7,219 nucleotides of DNA from JBDHTS01 sp039808845 (GTDB lineage Bacteria > Pseudomonadota > Alphaproteobacteria > Micavibrionales > Micavibrionaceae), in NCBI GenBank assembly GCA_039808845.1, contig JBDHTS010000101.1, positions 1 through 7,219 of the forward strand, in the 5' to 3' direction. This document shows, one piece after another, positions 1 to 4,411 of the stretch. Under the pieces are notes generated by a model, which saw nothing but the letters and a program-made list of their open reading frames with translations, did no database searches and was not told the origin of the DNA. A program made the position numbers and the translations under genes. Position 1 is the stretch's first letter, and each line of letters opens with the position of its first letter.

Positions 1-894
1 GGAGCCGATCTTGGCGGTGCGGTCACTTGCCACCGCCGCGCCGCCCGTGCTCGCCTCCGCACCGAAACCGCCCAGCAGCACGTTGAGGAACGACCGGTTC
101 ATGCCCTTGCACATGATGTAGGACAGGATCGCGCCCGACGCGCCGACCAGCGCGCCCGTCACGATCAGCAAGTTATTGTGGAGGGTGAAGCCGATGCCCG
201 CCGCGGCCCAGCCGGAATACGAATTGAGCATGGAAACGATCACCGGCATGTCCGCGCCGCCGATGGGGATGATCGCCAGGATGCCGAGCGCCAGCGCCAG
301 CGCGACGATCAGCCAGAAGCACAGCGGGTTCTGCGTCACGCACAGGGCGACGACCAGGCCGATGATCGCCAGGAGGATCAGCGCGTTCAGCGGATGCTGG
401 CCGGGGAAGGACACCGGCTTGCCAGAGATCACGCCCTGCAGCTTGCCCCAGGCGATAATCGAGCCGGTAAAGGTGATCGCCCCGATGGCGACGCCGAGCG
501 ACATCTCAATCAGGCTGTTCAGATGAATGTCGCCCGTGACGCCGATGCCATAGGCTTCCGGGTTATAGAAGGCCGCGATGGCGACGCAGACCGCCGCCAG
601 GCCGACCAGCGAGTGAAAGGCCGCGACCAGTTGCGGCAGCGCGGTCATCTGGATCTTCAGCGCCGTCACCGTGCCGATCGCGCCGCCGATGGCGATGCCC
701 GCGACGATCAGGCCGAAGGACAGGCCCGTGGCGGCATCCTTCAGGAGAAGCAGAGTGGTGACAATGGCCAGCGCCATGCCGCCCATGCCGTAAGCCAGCC
801 CGCGCCGCGCGCTCTCCGGATGCGAAAGCCCGCGCAGCGCCATGATAAAGCACACGGAGGCGATGAGGTAGGCAAGGGGAGCGAAGGTTTGCAT
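1..894 (-). CDS. pntB: NAD(P) transhydrogenase subunit beta, PntB (partial, C-terminus outside window)
   Basis: Inner-membrane beta subunit of the proton-translocating transhydrogenase, which couples proton entry to hydride transfer from NADH to NADP+. The reading frame starts at ATG 894 (MQTFAPLAYL) and stays open to the window edge, giving 298 residues. What is visible is the membrane domain: about eight hydrophobic segments, roughly residues 5-20, 36-52, 57-77, 87-110, 130-148, 168-187, 190-212 and 236-262. Recognisable PntB stretches are ITFTGSIIAWGKLQG (about 140-154), IGGADMPVIVSMLNSYSGWA (about 211-230) and MNRSFLNVLLGGFGAEAS near the edge. Family members are about 460-480 residues, so the NADP(H)-binding domain III lies to the left of the window. 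A possible ribosome site (AGGAA, 9 nt upstream) sits between the start and an inverted-repeat arm at 916-942. It is the last gene of the pnt operon seen here, separated from pntAb by an inserted gene. Confidence 0.95.
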   Translation of the reverse strand, partial: MQTFAPLAYLIASVCFIMALRGLSHPESARRGLAYGMGGMALAIVTTLLLLKDAATGLSFGLIVAGIAIGGAIGTVTALKIQMTALPQLVAAFHSLVGLAAVCVAIAAFYNPEAYGIGVTGDIHLNSLIEMSLGVAIGAITFTGSIIAWGKLQGVISGKPVSFPGQHPLNALILLAIIGLVVALCVTQNPLCFWLIVALALALGILAIIPIGGADMPVIVSMLNSYSGWAAAGIGFTLHNNLLIVTGALVGASGAILSYIMCKGMNRSFLNVLLGGFGAEASTGGAAVASDRTAKIGS

Positions 895-915
895 TATTCT
901 GTATTCCTGTTTTTA

Positions 916-942
916 AACACCAAGCACACCAAGGGCACCAAG
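916..942. repeat. Left arm of 27-bp inverted repeat bounding the GxxExxY gene
   Basis: On the plus strand the arm reads as three CACCAAG heptamers spaced 2 bp apart (9-bp period), preceded by AA. It matches the reverse complement of 1338-1364 at 24 of 27 positions by eye. It directly abuts the TAG stop (943-945) of the GxxExxY gene, so the coding region fills the space between the two arms almost exactly. The arrangement suggests the ends of a mobile or once-mobile cassette. No transposase is present, and flanking target duplications are not convincing. Confidence 0.85.
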
Positions 943-1368
943 CTAGAGTACAAAACGTCTGATGCCGTCCTTGATCAGTTTTGTGTTGAAGTTCACAAGC
1001 AATCCAAGCTTTATACCGGAGAATTTAAGGTAGGTCAGAATTTGCGCCTCATGGATCGGGGCCAGTTTCTCAATGGCTTTCAGTTCGACCAGGACTTTGC
1101 TTTCCACAATCAGATCGGCGCGAAAACCGGTTTCGGCGACCTTTCCTTTATATGAAACTTTTACGGGAGATTGTACGGCGATATGAAGGCCGCGTTCTGT
1201 CAATTCCTGGATAAGGAAAAGTTCGTAGGCACTCTCCAGGAGGCCGGGTCCGATTTCCTTATGGACAGCAAAACAGGAATCGACAACTTGACGCGCAATT
1301 CGGTCAATATCCGCTGACGGTCCTAAGGGTACAATGTCTTGGTGATCTTGGTGCGCTTGGTGTTGCAT
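943..1368 (-). CDS. GxxExxY family protein (PD-(D/E)XK nuclease-like), inserted in the pnt operon
   Basis: A 141-residue protein of the GxxExxY family, assigned to the PD-(D/E)XK nuclease superfamily; its biochemical role is not established. The signature is GLLESAY (G42, E45, Y48). Candidate nuclease residues follow: D85 in GFRAD, and E95 and K97 in VELK. A HEAQILTYLK stretch (about 106-115) is also typical of the family. The start ATG (1368) lies 1 nt after the pntAb stop with only a weak A-rich ribosome site, so translation may be coupled to pntAb. Codons 3-11 are made of the right inverted-repeat arm and give a His-Gln-rich N-terminus (HQAHQDHQD). The stop touches the left arm. Base composition looks clearly more AT-rich than the pnt genes, and no role in transhydrogenase function is expected. 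Together these signs point to acquisition as a cassette. Family call is confident; nuclease activity is inference. Confidence 0.88.
   Translation of the reverse strand: MQHQAHQDHQDIVPLGPSADIDRIARQVVDSCFAVHKEIGPGLLESAYELFLIQELTERGLHIAVQSPVKVSYKGKVAETGFRADLIVESKVLVELKAIEKLAPIHEAQILTYLKFSGIKLGLLVNFNTKLIKDGIRRFVL
1338..1364. repeat. Right arm of 27-bp inverted repeat, overlapping the GxxExxY start
   Basis: On the plus strand this is three CTTGGTG heptamers at a 9-bp period, the inverted partner of 916-942. It lies within the first codons of the GxxExxY gene (start 1368), so it is translated as a His-Gln-rich N-terminal tail. Differences from the left arm fall mainly in the 2-bp spacers between heptamers, as expected if the heptamers are the conserved part. 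Confidence 0.85.
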
Positions 1369-1369
1369 T

Positions 1370-1657
1370 TTATTTTTTCTTTTTGAACATGGCCAGCATG
1401 CGGCGGCTGACGATGAAGCCGCCGAAGATGTTGATCGAGGCAAGGATGACGGCGAGGAAGCCCATCCATTGCGAAAAACCGCCCGCGCTGGCGCCGACCG
1501 CGATCAGCGCGCCGACGATGATGACCGAGGAGATGGCGTTGGTGACGGCCATCAGCGGCGAATGCAGGGCCGGCGTCACGCGCCATACGACGTAGTAACC
1601 GACGAAACAGGCCAGAACGAAAACGGTCAGGCCGGAAATGAGGAAGGATTCGGTCAT
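1370..1657 (-). CDS. pntAb: NAD(P) transhydrogenase subunit alpha part 2, PntAb
   Basis: Small membrane subunit carrying the alpha-side transmembrane helices of the transhydrogenase, 95 residues from ATG 1657 (MTESFLISGLTVFVLA). There are three to four hydrophobic segments, about residues 5-25, 33-60 and 65-85. The stretch SPLMAVTNAISS is the conserved core of the family, followed by GGFSQWMGFLAVILASINIFGGF, and it ends in the usual basic tail (MFKKKK). An AAAGGAG ribosome site (plus-strand 1665-1671) lies about 7 nt upstream and fixes this start; an in-frame upstream Met at 1678 is not needed. In one-gene pntA organisms this segment is the C-terminus of PntA; here it is a separate gene, as in Rhodospirillum-type operons. 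Its stop is followed after 1 nt by the start of the inserted GxxExxY gene, which lies where pntB would be expected. Confidence 0.95.
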   Translation of the reverse strand: MTESFLISGLTVFVLACFVGYYVVWRVTPALHSPLMAVTNAISSVIIVGALIAVGASAGGFSQWMGFLAVILASINIFGGFIVSRRMLAMFKKKK

Positions 1658-1682
1658 GAGAGGGCTCCTTTGACGCAAAAGT

Positions 1683-1799
1683 CCTCCCCCGCCCGCTTGC
1701 GGGAGGGGGAGTTAGAGGGGGAGGGCATTCTTCGGGCGGCGTAAAAAAGAAGGCCCTCCCCCCTTGGTCCCCCCTCCCGCTGCGCAGGAGGGGGGAGAG
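1683..1799. repeat. Pair of inverted GC-rich palindromes (REP/BIME-like) between pntAa and pntAb
   Basis: Two related palindromic units face each other. The right-hand unit of the minus strand is an interrupted stem at 1684-1711 (CTCCCCC, one mismatch, CCCGC, loop TT, then the complements). The other is a 9-bp stem, 1769-1777 with 1787-1795. Between them the extensions also pair: GGGGGAGGGC (1717-1726) is the exact complement of GCCCTCCCCC (1753-1762). The reverse complement of the second unit aligns with the first across GCGGGAGGGGG and GGGAGGGC. This layout resembles bacterial interspersed palindromes. In the pnt mRNA it could fold strongly and affect the ratio of PntAa to downstream products. 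That effect is inference. Confidence 0.8.
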
Positions 1800-1817
1800 G
1801 ATGACGAAGAGAGGTAA

Positions 1818-2954
1818 TCATGCCGCGCCTCCGAATTTCGGGTTGACGATCTGGCCGCCGCGCGTAAGAGCGATGCCCCTGATGATCTCGTCATCCCAGT
1901 TCACGGTCATCGCGCCGTCCTTCACGAACAGCTGCAACAGGTTCAACAGGTTTTTGGCGTAGAGGCCGGTCGCGGTCGCGGCCAGACGGCTCGGCACGTT
2001 GCGGTGGCCGACGATTTTGACGCCATGCGCCTCGACAACCTCGCCCGGCTTCGAGAGTTCGCAGTTGCCGCCCTGTTCGACGGCGAGGTCCACGATCACC
2101 GATCCCGGCTTCATCGACTCGACCATTCTCGCGGTCACGAGAATGGGGGCGGGGCGGCCGGGGATCAGGGCGGTGGTGATGACCACGTCCTGCTTCCTGA
2201 TCGTTTCCTCGATCAGCGCCTGCTGCTTCGTCTTGTATTCCGCCGACATTTCCTTGGCGTAGCCGCCAGCGGTTTCCGCCTGCTTGAACTCTTCGTCTTC
2301 CACGGCGACGAACGTGCCGCCCAGCGAGGCGACCTGTTCCTTGACCGCCGGACGCACGTCGGTTGCCGAGACGATGGCGCCGAGGCGTTTGGCTGTCGCG
2401 ATGGCCTGCAGCCCCGCGACGCCCACGCCCATGATGAAGGCCCGGGCGGGGGGCACGGTGCCCGCCGCCGTCATCATCATCGGGAAGGCGCGCCCGAAAA
2501 CCTCGCAGGCATCCAGCACCGCCTTGTATCCCGCCAGATTGGCCTGGGAAGAGAGAATATCCATCGCCTGCGCGCGCGTGATGCGCGGCACCAGTTCCAT
2601 GCCGAACGAGTCGATGCCCTTTCCGGCCAGAGACTGGATCAGATTGCCGTTTTTATAAGGATTAAGCGCGCCGATCAGCAGCGCTCCGGGGCTCATGGCA
2701 GCCAGGACTTCCGGCGCAGGCGGTTGAACGCACAGGACAATCTGCGCGCCTTTGACGGTTTCCGCGCCACTGGCCATGATCGCCGCGCCGGCTTCCGTAA
2801 ACTGGCTGTCGGGAATCGAGGAGCCCGCGCCCGTTCCGGCCTGCACGCGCACTGCGCAGCCGAGCCCGGCCAGCTTCTTCATGGTTTCCGGCGTGGCGGC
2901 GGCCCGCTTTTCAAAGTCGGCGCTTTCCCTCGGTATGGCAATGATCAGGCTCAC
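1818..2954 (-). CDS. pntAa: NAD(P) transhydrogenase subunit alpha part 1, PntAa
   Basis: Soluble NAD(H)-binding domain I of the proton-translocating transhydrogenase, 378 residues from the GTG at 2954 (SLIIAIPRE after the start). Family landmarks: an alanine dehydrogenase/PntA N-terminal domain with EKRAAATPETMKKL (about 15-28); SSQANLAGYKAVLDA (135-149); a Rossmann dinucleotide site GVGVAG (176-181) with the ribose-binding acid in ATDVRP (D199); and late motifs SVIVDLAVEQGGN and GLYAKNLLNLL. GTG is chosen because GGAAGG lies 9 nt upstream and the protein then begins like other PntAa proteins, whose length is about 380. An alternative ATG at 2996 adds 14 residues (MVSEPSTYAGRTIG) unlike the family. 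The stop TGA overlaps an ATG that opens a 55-codon frame through the palindromes at 1683-1799. It is the first gene of the operon and divergent from udgX. Confidence 0.96.
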   Translation of the reverse strand: MSLIIAIPRESADFEKRAAATPETMKKLAGLGCAVRVQAGTGAGSSIPDSQFTEAGAAIMASGAETVKGAQIVLCVQPPAPEVLAAMSPGALLIGALNPYKNGNLIQSLAGKGIDSFGMELVPRITRAQAMDILSSQANLAGYKAVLDACEVFGRAFPMMMTAAGTVPPARAFIMGVGVAGLQAIATAKRLGAIVSATDVRPAVKEQVASLGGTFVAVEDEEFKQAETAGGYAKEMSAEYKTKQQALIEETIRKQDVVITTALIPGRPAPILVTARMVESMKPGSVIVDLAVEQGGNCELSKPGEVVEAHGVKIVGHRNVPSRLAATATGLYAKNLLNLLQLFVKDGAMTVNWDDEIIRGIALTRGGQIVNPKFGGAA

Positions 2955-3052
2955 CCCTATGGTCCTTCCGGCATATGTCGATGGTTCGGAAACCATGCAG
3001 CATCTCCGGCCATTTGTGAAGTCCGCAAAAATTCTATCCTCCACATTGTCGC

Positions 3053-3078
3053 GTTCTTGTTTCGTTTCATAACGGTTC
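3053..3078 (+). promoter_or_regulatory. Candidate degenerate LexA operator array upstream of udgX
   Basis: Three GTTY half-sites lie at exact 11-bp spacing: GTTC (3053-3056), GTTT (3064-3067) and GTTC (3075-3078). Each adjacent pair is one base away from the alphaproteobacterial SOS box GTTC-N7-GTTC. The first pair, GTTCTTGTTTCGTTT, closely resembles the perfect box at 4230-4244 read on the minus strand (GTTCTTGTTATGTTC). A weak plus-strand promoter could overlap (TTGTCG at 3046-3051, 16-bp gap, CATAAC at 3068-3073). Because this is also the pntAa upstream region, which gene is controlled cannot be read directly; DNA-repair logic favours udgX. Confidence 0.45.
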
Positions 3079-3086
3079 TCACCTGT

Positions 3087-3109
3087 CCCTCTTCCCGTGA
3101 GGGAGAGGG
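3087..3109. repeat. Palindromic repeat in the udgX leader
   Basis: A CCCTC / GAGGG and TCCC / GGGA stem with one bulged T and a GTGA loop. The 14 bases ending the unit plus its flank (GGGAGAGGGAATGA, 3101-3114) are identical to the copy after udgX (3822-3835 by alignment). It lies between the candidate SOS sites and the udgX start, and would form a hairpin in the leader mRNA. It is most simply one of a dispersed palindrome family. Confidence 0.7.
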
Positions 3110-3132
3110 AATGAACCAAAATCATTTCGGAA

Positions 3133-3804
3133 ATGTTCGCGGAAGCGCCGGAAGGAATGGCGCGGATGGTCAAATACGCGGAAGGGTTCGACAGATCGGC
3201 GGAGGATTTCGTGCCGGAGGCCAGGGATCTGGACTCCCTGCGCCAGGCGGCCCAAAACTGCCGGGGCTGCCCGCTGTATAAAGATGCGACCCGGACCGTG
3301 TTCGGGGAGGGACCGGAGAAAGCCCGGTTCATGCTGGTGGGCGAGCAGCCGGGGGATCAGGAAGATCTGCAGGGCCATCCCTTCGTCGGCCCGGCGGGGC
3401 AATTGCTTGACCGTGCCCTTATCGAGGCGGGGATCGAACGCGGCGACGTCTATATCACCAACGCCGTGAAGCATTTCAAATTCGAGCAGCGCGGCAAGCG
3501 CCGCGTGCACGTGACGCCGAAGGTGCGGGAGATCAAGGCCTGCCGCCCGTGGCTGGAGCATGAGATCGCCGCGCTGAAGCCGAAAGCGGTCGCGGCCCTG
3601 GGCGCGACGGCAGGGTGGTCACTGCTCGGCGCGGGCTTCACCCTTAAGGAAGGACGCGAGAAATGGCATGAAGGCCCGAAAGGGTCGAAGGTGGTGGCGA
3701 CCTATCACCCCTCCGCCATTCTGCGGGCTATCGATCATCAGCAAAGGGATCTGCTTTACAGCCTGCTTGTGCAGGATTTGAAGATGCTGAAGACGGCGCG
3801 CTAA
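3133..3804 (+). CDS. udgX: UdgX-type uracil-DNA glycosylase / uracil-DNA crosslinking protein
   Basis: Member of the UdgX branch of the uracil-DNA glycosylase superfamily, which removes uracil and stays covalently bound to the abasic site through a histidine. With M1 at 3133 it has 223 residues. Motifs: CRGC (C43, C46) for the iron-sulfur cluster; GEQPGDQED (70-78), the UdgX form of motif A; FVGPAG (84-89); NAVKHF (110-115); the UdgX loop KRRVH (122-126), where H126 corresponds to the crosslinking histidine; C137 in ACRPWL; and HPSAILR (192-198). The family 4 position of another cluster cysteine is held by H114, as I recall for UdgX. The start is uncertain: ATG 3133 has no good ribosome site, while ATG 3166 (MVKYAEGF) has AAGGA 9 nt upstream. 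No DUF4130 domain, often fused to UdgX, is present. It is divergent from pntAa and convergent with the UmuD-like gene. Confidence 0.93.
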   Translation: MFAEAPEGMARMVKYAEGFDRSAEDFVPEARDLDSLRQAAQNCRGCPLYKDATRTVFGEGPEKARFMLVGEQPGDQEDLQGHPFVGPAGQLLDRALIEAGIERGDVYITNAVKHFKFEQRGKRRVHVTPKVREIKACRPWLEHEIAALKPKAVAALGATAGWSLLGAGFTLKEGREKWHEGPKGSKVVATYHPSAILRAIDHQQRDLLYSLLVQDLKMLKTAR

Positions 3805-3807
3805 GCG

Positions 3808-3830
3808 CCCTCTCCCCCACGGGGAGAGGG
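3808..3830. terminator. Perfect 10-bp hairpin between convergent udgX and umuD-like genes
   Basis: CCCTCTCCCC, loop CAC, then the exact complement GGGGAGAGGG. It starts 3 nt after the udgX stop and ends 9 nt before the stop of the UmuD-like gene, so it is well placed as a shared terminator. There is no good T-run on the plus side, so termination may be weak or Rho-assisted. It is also the sister of the palindrome at 3087-3109 and may just be a dispersed repeat. Confidence 0.55.
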
Positions 3831-3839
3831 AATGATGTT

Positions 3840-4205
3840 TTATGCGGCTTCCCGCACCAGCCCGGTTACGACGCCCCAGATTTCGGCGGCGCCGCCGGCG
3901 ATGGCGAAACCGTCGCCGCGGCGCATGCGCCATTGGCGGCCCAGTTTTTCCAGTTTCACCAGCAACGTGCTGCTGCCGCTGAGTGCGATGGCCAGCTTTC
4001 CGTGGGTGGGTGCGGCCGCCGTGTTGACGATCAGGATGTCGCCGTTACGCACGCCCCTGTCTTCGAACCCACCGCCTTCGACACGCACCGGATAAACGCC
4101 CGGACGGTCCAGACTCAATGTTGTCCCCAGATCGATGACGGGCGCCATATGATCCTGTACCTGTGACTGAAAGCCAGTCGTTTCTCTTTTGTTCATGTTC
4201 CTCAT
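3840..4205 (-). CDS. UmuD-like (S24/LexA-fold) protein, UmuD'-sized and lacking the catalytic serine
   Basis: A 121-residue protein that matches the UmuD/LexA C-terminal fold. Alignment by eye with E. coli UmuD: TGFQSQ (10-15) against CGFPSPA at the cleavage site; VIDLGTTL (23-30) against RIDLNQLL; GVRNGDILIVN (51-61) against GISDGDLLIVD; THGKLAIAL against SHGDIVIAA; WGVVTGLV against FGVVIHVV. The catalytic Ser of GDSM is replaced (GGGF, G44-F47; Gly at the serine position), while the partner Lys is kept (K84 in LLVKL). Only about 10 residues precede the cleavage-site glycine, against 24 in UmuD, so the protein is born close to UmuD' size. Possible starts are GTG 4211, ATG 4205 and ATG 4196; none has a well-spaced ribosome site. 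ATG 4205 is chosen because the predicted transcript would begin about there, i.e. leaderless. No umuC is adjacent. It may act as a polymerase V accessory subunit or UmuD regulator; this is inference. Confidence 0.8.
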   Translation of the reverse strand: MRNMNKRETTGFQSQVQDHMAPVIDLGTTLSLDRPGVYPVRVEGGGFEDRGVRNGDILIVNTAAAPTHGKLAIALSGSSTLLVKLEKLGRQWRMRRGDGFAIAGGAAEIWGVVTGLVREAA

Positions 4206-4211
4206 TGACAC

Positions 4212-4240
4212 AAGCTAGCAGAATGATTAGAACATAACAA
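4212..4240 (-). promoter_or_regulatory. Sigma70-like promoter of the UmuD-like gene, overlapped by the LexA box
   Basis: On the minus strand, TTGTTA (4240-4235), a 17-bp spacer and TAGCTT (4217-4212). The expected start of transcription is near 4205, the A of the proposed ATG, implying a leaderless mRNA and explaining the lack of a ribosome site. The -35 element lies inside the LexA box, so LexA binding would block the polymerase. Confidence 0.5.
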
Positions 4241-4244
4241 GAAC
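4230..4244. promoter_or_regulatory. Perfect alphaproteobacterial SOS box (GAAC-N7-GAAC)
   Basis: GAAC-ATAACAA-GAAC on the plus strand, i.e. GTTC-N7-GTTC on the minus strand, the direct-repeat LexA operator known from Caulobacter and Rhodobacter. Its nearer end is 25 bp from the UmuD-like start (4205) and it overlaps that gene's predicted -35 element. It also lies in the shared upstream region of the divergent fic gene, but 167 bp from its start, so control of fic is less certain. Confidence 0.78.
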
Positions 4245-4278
4245 AAAAATGAATAAAAACACAAAATTCATGGAAAGG

Positions 4279-4386
4279 CGTTTTCAAAATCGTTTTTCAT
4301 GGTTTTGTAATCCTTTTCATGAGAAAATCATTTTTCATGAATATCATGGAAAAAAATCGTTTTTCACAGAAACAAAGCGTTTTTCA
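4279..4386 (+). repeat. AT-rich direct-repeat cluster (TCGTTTTTCA-type) upstream of fic
   Basis: A 14-base word AAAATCGTTTTTCA occurs exactly at 4286-4299 and 4353-4366, and with one mismatch at 4324-4337. Shorter related copies lie at 4279-4286, 4312-4319 and 4378-4386. Some copies pair into dyads: TTTTTCATGA (4331-4340) faces TCATGGAAAAA (4344-4354) across ATA with one bulge. The region is far more AT-rich than the genes around it and ends just before the fic ribosome site. It looks like a multi-site operator or regulatory region. If fic started at ATG 4319 the repeats from there on would be coding, which I think less likely. Confidence 0.65.
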
Positions 4387-4411
4387 AGGGAGAACGCTGC
4401 CGGAGGCGAAT

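Noticed and set aside
178..1155. Long plus-strand open frame (325 codons) opposite pntB
   Set aside because: It is antisense to pntB and runs into the inserted gene; its protein is low-complexity Arg/Asp/Gln-rich, typical of a GC-rich shadow frame.
911..1372. Target-site duplication (TTTTA) around the GxxExxY element
   Set aside because: TTTTA occurs at 911-915 and 1368-1372, but the right copy is 3 bp away from the arm and both lie in A/T runs, so chance is likely.
2004..3281. Long plus-strand open frame (425 codons) opposite pntAa
   Set aside because: Antisense to a clear PntAa; composition is rich in Arg, His and Gly with no recognisable domain, and it overlaps the start of udgX in another frame.
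4180..4194. Another GTTT-N7-GTTC inside the start of the UmuD-like gene
   Set aside because: One mismatch in an AT-rich stretch and within coding sequence; it may be chance, so it is not listed as an operator.
4279..4386. CRISPR array
   Set aside because: Repeat units are short (8-14 bases) with irregular spacing (12-29 bases between starts) and no cas genes nearby.
4319..4411. N-terminal extension of Fic from ATG 4319
   Set aside because: It is made of the AT-rich repeat array, has no good ribosome site, and a well-spaced GGAGG supports ATG 4412. It remains possible.
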